From Actinopolymorpha alba DSM 45243 (GTDB taxonomy: Bacteria > Actinomycetota > Actinomycetes > Propionibacteriales > Actinopolymorphaceae), in the NCBI RefSeq assembly GCF_000373925.1, contig NZ_KB892741.1, positions 17,763 to 81,762 of the forward strand: a stretch of 64,000 nt of DNA, read 5' to 3'. Below the pieces are notes generated by a model. That model had not been told where the DNA came from, ran no database searches, and worked only from the letters and a program-made list of their open reading frames with translations. The translations under genes were made by a program, and so were the position numbers. Within the stretch, counting starts at the first letter, position 1. The number at the start of each line of letters is the position of its first letter. Shown here one piece after another: positions 1-9,462 of the stretch.

Positions 1-1070
1 CCCGCAAGGTGGTGGTCGTGGTCGCACCCAGTGTGCCGGCACCCATCCGACTCGGAGGCAGAGTCCTCGCGCGCACCCTCAGCTTCGCCTTGAGCGGGGC
101 TGTCGGCGTTGTTCTGCTCCTCGAGGAGGTCGTCAAAGGATTCTTGACGAGGGCCGGCGTCGTCGCTGTTCTCCCCGGCACCGTTCTCGCAGTCACAGTC
201 GCAGTCCTCGCCTGCACTCTCAGCATCGGCGCTGGTCTGTTCACGACTGCCGGTGCCTTCGCGGGCTTCTTCCTCGCCGTTGCAGATGATGACGTCGGCT
301 TCGCCGGAGAGGATGGAGACGGCGATGTCGGCGCGTAGTTGTGGCAGGGTGCGTTCGTCTCCGCCAGATTTCATGGTGCGGGCGATCGCATCCAGAAGCG
401 CCCAGGCTTGCGCTGCCCGGTCATGAGGGATGCCGTGCAGGCGCACGGTGGAGACGTTGTCCACGTCGGGGTAGACAGCAACACCGCGGTCTTCGCGGGC
501 CTTCTTGTGGCGTTCTTTGGCTGCTTCGGGGTTGATCTTGATGATTTCGGCTTCGACATAGAGCCGTAGCAGCCCGCCCCGCAGTTTCAACACCTCGGGG
601 AAGATCGCCGCATCCACCAAAGCGCGGTCACCCGGGGGTAGGAGGGTGAGCCGGTCGACGATCGTCCGCACCTCAGCGAACTCCAACTCGCCGCGTTCCA
701 ACGCCTGCCGGGTATTCGGCAGGTCGGTAAGCGCCAAAGCGATGAGCATGAACTGATCGGCACGGTAGTTGGTCCACCCCAACATCGGCGACAACAGTTC
801 AGCCGCGCGTGGTTCGGGCTGGGACGAGCGTTCCGCCTCATCGTCTTTGAAACACGGCGGACAGTGCGCCAACGCATTCACAGCACCAAGACTCAGGTAC
901 TCAGTCCAGCGAGCGAGCTTCCGAGCGGCACGAACCAGCTCGCCCAACTCGTAACCGTTACACGCCGACTGGTCAACAGCAGCGAATGCCGCCGCCAACT
1001 CCGGACCGGGAAGCATGTCAGCAAACCCGGGCGGGAGCGGTGAGATCCGCACACCATCGCCGTCGCTCAT
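1..1070 (-). CDS. DUF222 / HNH endonuclease-family protein (13E12-type), C-terminus off the window
   Basis: A continuous minus-strand frame runs from an ATG at 1070 (MSDGDGVRISPL) to the left edge, about 356 codons. Residues about 30-270 look like the DUF222 domain of the mycobacterial 13E12 repeat family. The typical segment is near residues 200-250, with GVAVYPDVDNVSTVRLHG followed by an AIARTMKSGGDERTLPQLRAD block. After it comes an acidic, low-complexity linker rich in Glu, Asp, Cys and Ser, which in this family precedes a C-terminal HNH nuclease domain. That domain would lie beyond the window, so nuclease activity cannot be judged. The family is multicopy in actinobacteria, is often linked to mobile DNA, and its cellular role is unclear. 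Its start faces the end of panB, so the two genes run in the same direction. Confidence 0.8.
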   Translation of the reverse strand, partial: MSDGDGVRISPLPPGFADMLPGPELAAAFAAVDQSACNGYELGELVRAARKLARWTEYLSLGAVNALAHCPPCFKDDEAERSSQPEPRAAELLSPMLGWTNYRADQFMLIALALTDLPNTRQALERGELEFAEVRTIVDRLTLLPPGDRALVDAAIFPEVLKLRGGLLRLYVEAEIIKINPEAAKERHKKAREDRGVAVYPDVDNVSTVRLHGIPHDRAAQAWALLDAIARTMKSGGDERTLPQLRADIAVSILSGEADVIICNGEEEAREGTGSREQTSADAESAGEDCDCDCENGAGENSDDAGPRQESFDDLLEEQNNADSPAQGEAEGAREDSASESDGCRHTGCDHDHHLA

Positions 1071-1119
1071 ACGTTCGATCTTACCCCGTCAAGATCGTCG
1101 TCGCAACCGACGAGGACGG

Positions 1120-1149
1120 CAAGAACCCTTATTTACAAGGGAGTTCTTG
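1120..1149. repeat. Inverted repeat upstream of the DUF222 gene
   Basis: CAAGAACCCTT, a 6-base loop, then AAGGG-AG-TTCTTG form a nearly perfect hairpin in the gap between panB and the DUF222 gene. It could be a regulatory or weak termination structure; no T-run follows on either strand. Confidence 0.4.
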
Positions 1150-1191
1150 CGTGTCAACGCCCAACCGGGTCTCAGCCTCTCCTTGCAGGCA

Positions 1192-1212
1192 CGTTCTCTA
1201 CCTCAGAGAACG
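1192..1212 (-). terminator. Hairpin just downstream of panB
   Basis: CGTTCTCT-acctc-AGAGAACG gives an 8-bp perfect stem with a 5-base loop starting 5 bases past the panB stop. No T-tract is visible, which is common for GC-rich actinobacterial terminators. Position and symmetry are the only evidence. Confidence 0.45.
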
Positions 1213-1216
1213 CAGC

Positions 1217-2254
1217 CTATGGGCGCCGTCCGTGGCGTACGTTCAATCGTGACGCTCTCGTCGTAGGCAAGGCAGCCTTGCGGTCGAGGAAACGACGGAA
1301 CTCCGCGAGCTCCTCCTGGGCGATCCCATACCCGTGCTCAGCGCCCGGGAACTGCCGACCTCGCACTTCAGTAACGTAGTCAGACACGCCACGGATCATG
1401 TCTCCGCGTACGTCCGCATAGCGTTTGACGAACTTCGCGGTGTGCCCACCGAAGATTCCGAGCAGATCGTGGAACACCAGCACCTGACCATCGGTTGCCG
1501 GCCCGGCGCCGATTCCGAATATTGGTACGTCCATGAACGGCATCAGCGCCTCGGTCACCGCCGCGGGAATCGCCTCGAAAACGATCGCGAAACAGCCCGC
1601 CTCCTGTAGCGCAAGGGCATCCGCGGCGATCTGTGCCGCACCGCCAGCGGTACGTCCCTGCGCTTTGTACCCCCCGAGACTCGTCGCGGACTGCGGCGTG
1701 AGGCCCACGTGTCCCATCACGGGAATACCCGCACGGACAATGGCGCGGGCCCGGTCGACAGACGTGCCGCCGCGTTCCAGTTTGACCGCGTCGCAGCCGG
1801 CTTCCTTGAGAAAACGTTGGGCGTTCTCCACGGCGCGTTCGTCCGAACTCTCGTACGACCCAAACGGCAGGTCGCCGACCAGCAACGCCGTACGGAGACC
1901 ACGGCGCACGGCCGCGGCGAGGACGAGCATCTCGGTCATCCCCACCGGGATCGTGGAGGTGTAACCGAGCACAGTCATCGCGGCTGAATCGCCCACCAGC
2001 ACGATGTCGGCGCCGGCCTCCTCCACCACCTGGGCGGACGGATAGTCGTAGGCGGTCACCATCGCGATGGGCTCGCCGGCCGCCTTCATCTCAGCCAGGC
2101 GCGGAATCGTCACGGCCCGCCGCTCCCGCGCCGGACCCTGCCCACCCGCCGGACCCTGCCCACCCGCCGGACCCTGCCCACCCGCCGGACCCTGCCCACC
2201 CGGCGCACCCCGCTCGAGGATCGCAGGTGTGTTCTGTGGCGGTCGCGTACTCAT
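1217..2254 (-). CDS. panB: 3-methyl-2-oxobutanoate hydroxymethyltransferase (PanB)
   Basis: Cytoplasmic KPHMT transfers a hydroxymethyl group from methylene-tetrahydrofolate to 2-ketoisovalerate to make ketopantoate, the first step of pantothenate synthesis. The 345-residue product shows family signatures after residue 45: MVTAYDYPSAQ, the metal-binding VGDSAAM and LLVGDLPFGSYE segments, MGHVGLTPQS and the catalytic-glutamate region AIVFEAIP. PanB proteins are usually 265-285 residues. The surplus is an N-terminal extension holding four exact GGQGPA repeats (about residues 18-42). The ATG at 2254 has an AGGAGGA ribosome site 8 bases upstream, so the extension is probably translated. It lies 53 bases downstream of the panC reading frame on the same strand, presumably as one operon. 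No panD is present here. Confidence 0.95.
   Translation of the reverse strand: MSTRPPQNTPAILERGAPGGQGPAGGQGPAGGQGPAGGQGPARERRAVTIPRLAEMKAAGEPIAMVTAYDYPSAQVVEEAGADIVLVGDSAAMTVLGYTSTIPVGMTEMLVLAAAVRRGLRTALLVGDLPFGSYESSDERAVENAQRFLKEAGCDAVKLERGGTSVDRARAIVRAGIPVMGHVGLTPQSATSLGGYKAQGRTAGGAAQIAADALALQEAGCFAIVFEAIPAAVTEALMPFMDVPIFGIGAGPATDGQVLVFHDLLGIFGGHTAKFVKRYADVRGDMIRGVSDYVTEVRGRQFPGAEHGYGIAQEELAEFRRFLDRKAALPTTRASRLNVRHGRRP
2131..2202. repeat. Four exact 18-bp tandem repeats inside panB
   Basis: The unit CCGGACCCTGCCCACCCG occurs four times without a mismatch. On the coding strand each copy encodes the hexapeptide GGQGPA (in circular permutation). Unit length is a multiple of three, so copy-number change keeps the frame; this is a VNTR-type minisatellite in the PanB N-terminus. 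Confidence 0.95.
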
Positions 2255-2307
2255 CGGTCTTTCCTCCTAACCGCGCCGCCGCAGCGACGGCGCCTCCGCG
2301 CACCTGG

Positions 2308-4023
2308 CTACGCCGGATCCTCACCGTGGGAGAGGTCGATGAGGACGTTGTCGATCAACCGTGCCGACCCGATGCGGGCGGCGACGGCAACGAGTACACG
2401 ACGGTCATCGAACCGCTCGACCTCGGCGAGGGTCTCGGCATCGCGAGCCTCGAGGTACTCCGGCACGATCCCCGCGTCCGCGAGGACCTTCTCCCCAAGT
2501 GCGAGTGCGCGGGCGGTCGAGGTTTCGCCGGACCGAGCCGCGTCCGACACAGCCGCCAACGCGCGGTTCAGCCCACGGGCCCGCACGCGTTCGTCCGGCT
2601 GGAGATAGACGTTCCGGGAACTCATCGCCAGACCGTCGGGCTCGCGTACGGTCGGCAGCACCACGATCTCGACCGGGAACTCCAGGTCGCGCGCCATCCG
2701 GCGGACGATGATCGCCTGCTGGGCATCCTTCTGCCCGAAGAACGCGACATCCGGCCCGACCGCGTTGAGAAGCTTCGCCACGACCGTCGTGACGCCGCGG
2801 AAGTGCGCGGACCCGCGACGTGCGGGATCGCCGCACAGGACGTCGGTGAGCCCGCCGCCGACCTCCACCACGGTCGCGAAGTCGGGTGGGTACACGTGGC
2901 CGGTGTCCGGGGCGTACACCAGATCGGCGCCGGCCTCGCCCGCCAGCGTCACGTCGCTGGCCTCGTCGCGCGGATACGCGGCGAGATCCTCCCGCGGCCC
3001 GAACTGCGTCGGGTTGACGAACAGGCTCATGACCACGACGTCGCAGCGCTCCCGGGCCGCCTGAATGAGGGAGAGGTGGCCTTCGTGTAGGAAGCCCATC
3101 GTCGGCACCAGCCCGATGGTCCGGCCCTCCCCGCGGGCCGGGGCGAGCGCGGCGCGCAGCTCTTCACGGGTACGGACGATTCGTGGCGTACTCACCTGCG
3201 TTCCTCCTTCGACGTGGGGTTGAGAGCGGTTGAGCGTGGCGAGCGCCCGGGTGCGTTCGGCGAGCGCGTCGTACAGCGGCTCGAACTCCGGCGCCATCGC
3301 CCGCAGCGCCGCCCGATGGCGGGCGACCGTGGTCTCGTCGCCCCGCGCGATCGGGCCGGTCAATGCCGCGCGTCCGGTGTCGGACCAGTTGGCGGCGGTA
3401 CGCAGGACCAGCGGGGTGAGGACCGCGCGGGCATCCTCGACGCCTGCCCGGGTGAGCAGGTCAGCGGCGGTCTCCTCCAGGGCGATCAGGAAGTTGGAGG
3501 CGAGTACGGCAGCCGCGTGGTAGGCGGCCCGCTGGTCGTCGGGCACCTCGAACGGTCGCAGGCCGAGTCGCTCCGCCAGCGTGGTGGCGATGCGGGTCGC
3601 CGCCGGCGTGGAGCCGGCCACCGCCGCGGGTACGCCGAGGAGGGTGGTGGTGGGTTCGGGGATGGTCTGGAGCGGATGGAGCGAGAACGTCGGCGCGCCG
3701 CGCTCCATGGCGGGACGCAGGACGTCGAGGCCGGACGCACCGCTGACGTGACCGACGTAGGTGGTGACGTCGATGGCCTGGGCGATCTCGCGGCTGACGT
3801 CGGCGATGGCCCGGTCAGGGACACAGATCAGCACGATGTCGGAGCCTCGCACGGCTTCGAGGACCTGGCCTCGACCGCCGACGCGGACCTCGAGCCCGGC
3901 GGCGCGGGCGGCATGGGCGAGAGAACCGCCGACGCGACCGTTGCCGATCACGGCGAGCCGGCCAAGCTCGGACGACGCCTCGGTGGATGCCGGGGCGTCT
4001 CGGTTCCGTTCTAGTTCCCGCAT
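2308..4023 (-). CDS. panC: Fusion of a Rossmann-like/DUF2520 protein with pantothenate synthetase (PanC)
   Basis: One uninterrupted 571-residue frame. Residues 1-270 are a Rossmann-like plus DUF2520 protein, resembling ketopantoate reductase, with glycine motif GNGRVGGS near residues 27-34. Residues 277-571 are a full-length PanC (295 residues), which joins pantoate and beta-alanine with ATP. It carries the nucleotidyltransferase PTMGFLHEGHLSL motif, FFGQKDAQQ and the KMSKS-like MSSRN. In many actinobacteria these are separate adjacent genes. Here no stop separates them, yet a strong internal AAGGAGG and a GTG at 3195 remain where a free PanC would start. Both a fusion protein and separately initiated PanC are therefore possible. 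The N-terminal part could supply the reductase step (PanE-like) between PanB and PanC, but that is inference. Confidence 0.9.
   Translation of the reverse strand: MRELERNRDAPASTEASSELGRLAVIGNGRVGGSLAHAARAAGLEVRVGGRGQVLEAVRGSDIVLICVPDRAIADVSREIAQAIDVTTYVGHVSGASGLDVLRPAMERGAPTFSLHPLQTIPEPTTTLLGVPAAVAGSTPAATRIATTLAERLGLRPFEVPDDQRAAYHAAAVLASNFLIALEETAADLLTRAGVEDARAVLTPLVLRTAANWSDTGRAALTGPIARGDETTVARHRAALRAMAPEFEPLYDALAERTRALATLNRSQPHVEGGTQVSTPRIVRTREELRAALAPARGEGRTIGLVPTMGFLHEGHLSLIQAARERCDVVVMSLFVNPTQFGPREDLAAYPRDEASDVTLAGEAGADLVYAPDTGHVYPPDFATVVEVGGGLTDVLCGDPARRGSAHFRGVTTVVAKLLNAVGPDVAFFGQKDAQQAIIVRRMARDLEFPVEIVVLPTVREPDGLAMSSRNVYLQPDERVRARGLNRALAAVSDAARSGETSTARALALGEKVLADAGIVPEYLEARDAETLAEVERFDDRRVLVAVAARIGSARLIDNVLIDLSHGEDPA
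3193..3210 (-). promoter_or_regulatory. Internal ribosome-binding site and GTG start for free PanC
   Basis: Reading the minus strand, GAAGGAGG is followed after a short spacer by GTG-AGT-ACG at 3195, in frame with the upstream DUF2520 domain. The spacing is ideal, so PanC can probably be translated on its own from this point. Confidence 0.7.
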
Positions 4024-4258
4024 GGGAGATACCAGACGGCTTTCGGATGATGGGTTGTGGTGTTTTGGCCGCTCTCGCGACCCGTCCGTGCCCGGCGAAC
4101 CAGGTCACGGCGCACCGAAAGTATAGGTGCCGCCAACCCGGCCCCGCCGTTCCTCGCGAAGACGCACTGCCGCCACCCGGCGGTGACGCTTGACATCAAG
4201 TCCACTTGAACTGCAATCCTTCCCGCCGATCGGGATACACGCGGCAGGAGGTACGGCG

Positions 4259-5557
4259 GTGGTACGGCGAGGCGGGTCGGCGTGGCGGGCGGTCTGGATG
4301 TCCATCGCACTGGTCGTGCTCTTCCTGGTCTGCGTGGCGGCGGGCGGCGGGGTGACCCTAGCCCTCGCCGGCGTGTCAGCGCGGCCCTGGCTGTTCCTGT
4401 CGGGTGGCCTGCTCGTGCTGGTCGCCGTGGCGGCCGGCGGGGTGTGGCTGCTGGCCCGGAGCCTGGACCCGACCCGCCGGAGGCGGTTCTGGACCTGGGG
4501 CGGCGGCGCGCTCGCCGTCGGGCTGGCGCTCTTCGCGGCCTCGGTCGTCGTGCCGGTCACGGATCCGCGGATCCCGCCGGCCACGGTGGCCGGCGTGGGG
4601 TACTGGCAACTGCCGAACGGCGACCGGCTCGCCTACACCCACCGCGAGGCGCGCGGCACCCGTCGGGACACGCCGGTGATCTTCCTGCACGGCGGGCCCG
4701 GGGTACCCGACCTGGCCGGCGACACCGAGATCTTCGGCCGGCTGGCCGCCGACGGTTACGACGTCTACGTCTACGACCAGGTGGGCTCGGGGCGATCCTC
4801 GCGCCTGGCCGACCCGTCCGGCTACTCCGTGGGCCGTGACGTCGCCGATCTGGAGGTCATCCGTACGCGGATCGGCGCGCCGCGGGTCATCCTGATCGGA
4901 CACTCCTACGGCGCGACGGTCGCGGCGGGTTACCTGGTGGCCCATCCCGAACGCGTGGCCAAGGCGGTCTTCTCCTCGCCGGGCGCGCTTGATCCGGCGG
5001 ACCGCAGCGACGAGTCCATGACCAGCCGGCTCACACCGGAGGAGAAGCGCCGGCTGTACGCGGCGGTCGCCCGGCCGCGCCTGCTCCTGGCGTACGCCCT
5101 CACCCAGGTCAGTCCGCGCGCGGCGTACGCCTTCGCCGGCGACGCGGAGCTGGATCCGCGGTTCGACCTGACCTACAACCTCTCCCGCTCGGGCGTGCAC
5201 TGCGAGGGGCACCCGCCAGCGCCCGCCCTGCACGGGCTGGGCTACTACGCCATCCAGGTGCCGCAGTCGCCGAGAACGACGCCGCCGCCGGACCTGACGA
5301 AGCAACTGGCCGGGCTCGCCACGCCGGGCCTGGTCATCAAGGGGTCCTGCGACTACCTGTCCTGGTCGTCGGCTCGCGCCTATCTGACGCTGCCCGACTC
5401 CCGGCTGGTCTACCTTCCCCGGACGGGCCACAACGGCTACCAGGAGCAGCCGGCGAGGTTCCTCGCGATCGTCCGAGCGTTCCTGGCCGGACAGGACCTT
5501 CCGGTAGCGCCGTACGCCGGGCCGCACCCGCCGGCCGACTTCGAGGGCTCGCCGTGA
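4259..5557 (+). CDS. Membrane-anchored alpha/beta hydrolase, proline-iminopeptidase-like
   Basis: The product is 432 residues when started at the GTG at 4259, which has CAGGAGG 7 bases upstream. A TTG at 4190 is in frame but lacks a ribosome site. Three hydrophobic helices occupy about residues 14-105. A serine-hydrolase domain follows: the oxyanion motif HGGPG near residue 144, nucleophile in GHSYGA (Ser216), Asp365 in SCDYLSW and His391 in TGHNGY. HGGPG plus this spacing is typical of the S33 prolyl-aminopeptidase group. The domain probably faces outside the membrane; substrate is unknown. It is transcribed divergently from panC and has no obvious operon partner. Confidence 0.8.
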   Translation: MVRRGGSAWRAVWMSIALVVLFLVCVAAGGGVTLALAGVSARPWLFLSGGLLVLVAVAAGGVWLLARSLDPTRRRRFWTWGGGALAVGLALFAASVVVPVTDPRIPPATVAGVGYWQLPNGDRLAYTHREARGTRRDTPVIFLHGGPGVPDLAGDTEIFGRLAADGYDVYVYDQVGSGRSSRLADPSGYSVGRDVADLEVIRTRIGAPRVILIGHSYGATVAAGYLVAHPERVAKAVFSSPGALDPADRSDESMTSRLTPEEKRRLYAAVARPRLLLAYALTQVSPRAAYAFAGDAELDPRFDLTYNLSRSGVHCEGHPPAPALHGLGYYAIQVPQSPRTTPPPDLTKQLAGLATPGLVIKGSCDYLSWSSARAYLTLPDSRLVYLPRTGHNGYQEQPARFLAIVRAFLAGQDLPVAPYAGPHPPADFEGSP

Positions 5558-5686
5558 CGTGAACAGCTTCGCGGCCAAGGTCGGCACGGGTGCGGGCATC
5601 GGTCGCCTCCGGCGTACCACGACCACTACCGTCCAGACCGGTAGCCACGTCGCGGCTGCCACCACGAGCCGTGCGGGAGGTTTGGG

Positions 5687-6607
5687 ATGTCCGGTGACGC
5701 CGCCACCTTCGAGGTACTCGACGCGCGTTTCACCCCGTGCGTCAAGACGAGCGCCCGACTGGAGAAGTTGTACGAAGGGTGCCGGTGGGCCGAGGGACCG
5801 GTCTATGTGCCGGCCGGCCGGTTCGTCGCGTGGAGCGACATCCCGAACGACCGGATGCTGCGCTGGGACGAGACGACCGGTGCCGTGGGCGTCTTCCGGC
5901 AGCCAGCCGGCTACACCAACGGGCACACGCTCGACCGTCAAGGCCGCCTTGTCAGTTGCGAGCACGGCAACCGCCGCGTCACGCGTACCGAACACGACGG
6001 CTCGATCACCGTGATCGCCGACAACTACCAGGGCAAGCGTCTCAACAGCCCCAACGACGTGGTGGTGAAGTCGGACGGCTCGATCTGGTTCACCGATCCG
6101 AGTTACGGCATCGACAGCGACTACGAGGGTCACCAGGCCGAGAGTGAGATCGGTTCCTGCCTGGTCTACCGCGTGGATCCGGGAACGGGTGAGATCCGGG
6201 TGGTCGCGGACGATTTCGTCCGCCCCAACGGCCTGGCGTTCTCGGTCGACGAACGCCGCCTCTACATCGCCGACACAGGAGCCACGCACGTCGCGGACGG
6301 CCCTCGCCACCTCCGGGTCTTCGACGTCACCGACGACGGCACGCTCGCGGGCGGTGACGTCTTCGCCACCTGTACGGCGGGGTTGTTCGACGGCTTCCGG
6401 CTCGACACCGCCGGCCGGATCTGGACCAGCGCCGGCGACGGCGTGCACTGCTACGACCCTGACGGCACGCTCCTCGGCAAGGTCCTCGTCCCCGAGACCG
6501 TGGCCAACGTGGTGTTCGGTGGTCCCAAGCGCAACCGCCTCTTCATCGCCGCCACCACCTCGCTCTACGCCGTGCTGCTCCCGGTCAACGGCGCCCCGCT
6601 GTTCTAG
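5687..6607 (+). CDS. SMP-30/gluconolactonase/LRE family protein
   Basis: A 306-residue six-bladed beta-propeller lactonase. The metal-binding glutamate lies in CRWAEGPVY (about residue 37). Further conserved blocks are LNSPNDVVVKSDGSIWFTDP, DDFVRPNGLAFS and IWTSAGDGVHCY, which carry the Asn and Asp ligands of SMP-30 proteins. Members hydrolyse sugar lactones such as gluconolactone in the cytoplasm, with a divalent cation. The ATG has GGGAGG 6 bases upstream. No sugar pathway genes adjoin it, so the actual lactone cannot be named. Confidence 0.88.
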   Translation: MSGDAATFEVLDARFTPCVKTSARLEKLYEGCRWAEGPVYVPAGRFVAWSDIPNDRMLRWDETTGAVGVFRQPAGYTNGHTLDRQGRLVSCEHGNRRVTRTEHDGSITVIADNYQGKRLNSPNDVVVKSDGSIWFTDPSYGIDSDYEGHQAESEIGSCLVYRVDPGTGEIRVVADDFVRPNGLAFSVDERRLYIADTGATHVADGPRHLRVFDVTDDGTLAGGDVFATCTAGLFDGFRLDTAGRIWTSAGDGVHCYDPDGTLLGKVLVPETVANVVFGGPKRNRLFIAATTSLYAVLLPVNGAPLF

Positions 6608-6639
6608 CGACCTAGCGACCCGGCGGCCCCACGCCCCAC

Positions 6640-7269
6640 CTAGAAGCCGCGGGCGACCCACTCCTGCAGGTGCGGCATCTCCGAACCAATCGTCGTGGTG
6701 TCGCCGTGTCCGGTGTAGACCACGGTTTCCAGCGGCAGGGTGAAGAGCCGGTCGCGGATCGACGCGATGATCGTGTCGAAGCTGGAGTACGAGCGGCCGG
6801 TCGCGCCCGGACCACCGGCGAAGAGCGTGTCGCCGGTGAAGATCGCACCCAGAGCGGCGGCGTGCAGGCACACACCGCCGGGTGAGTGTCCGGGCGTGTG
6901 CAGCGCCTGCAGCTCGATGCCGGCGACCGGGAAGGTCTGCCCGTCGGTGAGCGTGGAGTCGGGTTCGGTCTCGGGATAGACCGCGTCCCACAGCATCCGG
7001 TCGCCACCGTGGAGCCAGACCGGCGCCTTCGTCGCGTCCCGCAGGTCGACGGCAGCGCTGATGTGGTCGTTGTGTCCGTGCGTACACACGATCGCCTGGA
7101 CCTCCCGGTCGCCGATCGCGGCGAGGATAGGCCCGGCATCGTGCGCGGCGTCGATCACGACCACCTCATGGTCGTCGCCGACCAGCCAGACGTTGTTGTC
7201 GACCTCCCAGGTGCCGCCGTCGAGACTGAAGGTCCCCGACGTGACGACGCGTTCGATCCGAGGACTCAT
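6640..7269 (-). CDS. MBL-fold metallo-hydrolase paired with MscR
   Basis: A 209-residue metallo-beta-lactamase-fold hydrolase with the zinc motif THGHNDH (His64, His66, Asp68, His69), and later the conserved HTPGHSPGG and FTGDTLF segments. This glyoxalase-II-like architecture usually hydrolyses thioesters. Its ATG overlaps the stop of the upstream mscR-like gene by four bases (ATGA), so the two are translationally coupled. Mycobacteria have the same pair (Rv2259-Rv2260). A role in hydrolysing the formyl-mycothiol made by MscR is plausible but inferred from context. Confidence 0.88.
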   Translation of the reverse strand: MSPRIERVVTSGTFSLDGGTWEVDNNVWLVGDDHEVVVIDAAHDAGPILAAIGDREVQAIVCTHGHNDHISAAVDLRDATKAPVWLHGGDRMLWDAVYPETEPDSTLTDGQTFPVAGIELQALHTPGHSPGGVCLHAAALGAIFTGDTLFAGGPGATGRSYSSFDTIIASIRDRLFTLPLETVVYTGHGDTTTIGSEMPHLQEWVARGF

Positions 7270-8351
7270 GCCATCACCACCACTGAACGCAGGACCTCAC
7301 CAGCATGCATCTTCTCGAACGCCGCCTCTACGCCGTCGATGCCGATCTCCTCGCTGACGAACGCCTGGAGCGGGAGGCGTCCCTGGCGGTAGAGGTCGAT
7401 GAGCACCGGGAAGTCGCGGGAGGGCAGGCAGTCGCCGTACCACGACGACTTGAGGGCGCCGCCCCGGCTGAACAGGTCGATGAACGGTAGCTCGAGGGTC
7501 ATCTCCGGCGTGGGCACCCCGACGAGCACGACGGTGCCCGCGAGGTCGCGCGCGTAGAACGCCTGCTTGTACGTCTGGGGCAGGCCGATCGCCTCGATGG
7601 CGACGTCGACGCCGTCGCCGCCGGTGAGCTCGCGGATGCGGTCGACTGGATCCTCCTGGCGGGAGTTGATGGTGTGGGTGGCCCCGAACTGCCGGGCCCA
7701 CTCGAGCTTGCGGTCGTCGACATCGACGGCGATCACGGTGGTCGCACCACCGAGGCTGGCGCCGGCGATGGCCGCGTCACCGACGCCGCCACAGCCGAAG
7801 ACCGCGACCGAATCCCCGCGCTGGACGGACCCGGTGTTGAGCGCCGCGCCGAGCCCGGCCATCACGCCACACCCGAGGAGCCCGGCCACTGTCGCCGGAG
7901 TGCCGGCGTCGACCTTCGTGCACTGTCCGGCCGCGACCAGGGTCTTCTCGGCGAAGGCGCCGATGCCGAGGGCGGGGGAGAGCGGCGTACCGTCGGCGAG
8001 CGTCATCTTCTGCGTTGCGTTGTGGGTCGCGAAGCAGTACCACGGCCGCCCGCGCCGGCAGGCCCGGCACTGCCCGCACACCGCGCGCCAGTTGAGGATC
8101 ACGAAGTCGCCCGGCTCGACCTCGGTGACGCCGGCACCGATCGCCTCGACGACACCGGCCGCCTCGTGCCCCAGCAGGTAGGGGTAGTCGTCGCCGATAC
8201 CGCCCTGCTTGTAGTGCAGGTCGGTGTGGCAGACCCCGCAGGCCTGGACCTTGACGAGCGCCTCGCCGGGTCCGGGGTCTGGCACGTGGATGGTTTCCAG
8301 GCTCACGGGTGTGTCCTTGGCTCGGGACACCACCGCTCGGACGTCAGGCAT
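7266..8351 (-). CDS. mscR: S-(hydroxymethyl)mycothiol dehydrogenase
   Basis: A 361-residue zinc-dependent medium-chain dehydrogenase. The catalytic zinc ligands fit Cys41 and His62 (GHE), with structural zinc cysteines at 92, 95, 98 and 106. The NAD motif is [12 protein letters not shown]. The WRAVCGQC segment and overall length match the actinobacterial mycothiol-dependent formaldehyde dehydrogenase / nitrosomycothiol reductase group (EC 1.1.1.306). It oxidises the adduct of mycothiol and formaldehyde. The ATG at 8351 has GGAGGGAG upstream; a longer in-frame start at 8378 lacks a good site. It forms a coupled operon with the MBL hydrolase. Presence of this enzyme implies that the host makes mycothiol. 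Confidence 0.92.
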   Translation of the reverse strand: MPDVRAVVSRAKDTPVSLETIHVPDPGPGEALVKVQACGVCHTDLHYKQGGIGDDYPYLLGHEAAGVVEAIGAGVTEVEPGDFVILNWRAVCGQCRACRRGRPWYCFATHNATQKMTLADGTPLSPALGIGAFAEKTLVAAGQCTKVDAGTPATVAGLLGCGVMAGLGAALNTGSVQRGDSVAVFGCGGVGDAAIAGASLGGATTVIAVDVDDRKLEWARQFGATHTINSRQEDPVDRIRELTGGDGVDVAIEAIGLPQTYKQAFYARDLAGTVVLVGVPTPEMTLELPFIDLFSRGGALKSSWYGDCLPSRDFPVLIDLYRQGRLPLQAFVSEEIGIDGVEAAFEKMHAGEVLRSVVVMA

Positions 8352-8610
8352 CGCCGTACTCCCTCCTCGGCGCGTCATCGCGCCCGTGTCGGATCCTGGC
8401 AGGATCGGGGCCCACCTGTGAAGCCTGTTGGATCAGCGCTGCGGCGCCGGTCGGGCACGCTGCGTGGCGTGATAAGGCAGGCGCCCGTGCTGGTCGGCAC
8501 GCGGTCTGGCGCGCGCCGTACCAGGTGCGTCGTCACGCACCGCCTAAGCTCGCGGTGCCGCTATCGGTCAGGTCAACCGGCTCGGTCACCAGTCAAGGGA
8601 GGGATACCCC

Positions 8611-9402
8611 GTGGGCACCTGGGTGCGACTCGAGGTCGAGGACGGCATCGGCACCATCCGGTTGGACCGGCCGCCGATGAACGCGCTCGACAGCTCGATG
8701 CAGGAGGAGATCCGGGCCGCGTCCGGCGAGGCCGCCGGACGGGCCGACATCGCCGCGGTCGTGTTGTACGGCGGGGAGAAGGTGTTCGCGGCGGGCGCCG
8801 ACATCAAGGAGATGGCCGACATGTCGTACGCCGACATGGAGGTCCGCTCCCGCGGCCTCACTGCCGCGTTCGACGCGGTCGCCCGGATCCCCAAGCCGGT
8901 CGTCGCCGCGATCACCGGGTACGCCCTCGGCGGCGGCTGCGAACTCGCCCTCACCGCCGACCGCCGGGTGGCGGCTGCGACCGCCCGGCTCGGCCAGCCC
9001 GAGATCAAGCTCGGTGTCATCCCCGGCGCCGGTGGGACCCAGCGACTGCCCCGCCTGGTCGGTCCGGCCAAGGCGAAGGACCTCATCTTCACCGGCCGTA
9101 TGGTGGACGCCGCGGAGGCGCTCGCCATCGGACTGGTCGACGAGGTGGTGGTGGTCGACCCGGACGGGCCGGGCACGGAGGTCTACGACGCCGCCCGCGC
9201 GTGGGCGGCGCACTTCGTGGGTGGTCCCGCGGTGGCGCTGCGGGCCGCCAAGGCCGCGGTAGACCGTGGCCTGGACGTCGATCTGGGTACGGGCCTGGAG
9301 ATCGAACGCCAGAGCTTCGCGGGGCTGTTCGCGACCGAGGACCGAACCATCGGGATGGCGGCGTTCGTACAGAAGGCGAGACCGGAGTTCAAGGGACGCT
9401 GA
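8611..9402 (+). CDS. Enoyl-CoA hydratase/isomerase family protein
   Basis: A 263-residue crotonase-fold protein starting at a GTG with GGGAGGG upstream. The oxyanion-hole segment is AGADIKEM, and the two catalytic glutamates are present: Glu111 in [12 protein letters not shown] and Glu131 in [20 protein letters not shown]. That pattern fits a true hydratase of short-chain enoyl-CoA in beta-oxidation or amino-acid breakdown. It is followed 60 bases later by a methyltransferase, not by other fatty-acid genes, so the pathway is unclear. Confidence 0.9.
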   Translation: MGTWVRLEVEDGIGTIRLDRPPMNALDSSMQEEIRAASGEAAGRADIAAVVLYGGEKVFAAGADIKEMADMSYADMEVRSRGLTAAFDAVARIPKPVVAAITGYALGGGCELALTADRRVAAATARLGQPEIKLGVIPGAGGTQRLPRLVGPAKAKDLIFTGRMVDAAEALAIGLVDEVVVVDPDGPGTEVYDAARAWAAHFVGGPAVALRAAKAAVDRGLDVDLGTGLEIERQSFAGLFATEDRTIGMAAFVQKARPEFKGR

Positions 9403-9462
9403 ACGCCGGCCGCCGGCCACCCGAATCCCCTGGCGACGACGAGAGCTCTTCGAAGGAACCTG

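Noticed and set aside
4376-7087. 903-codon open frame on the minus strand
   Set aside because: It is antisense to the hydrolase and SMP-30 genes, which have ribosome sites and motifs. Its His/Arg/Val-rich composition is typical of a GC-rich shadow frame.
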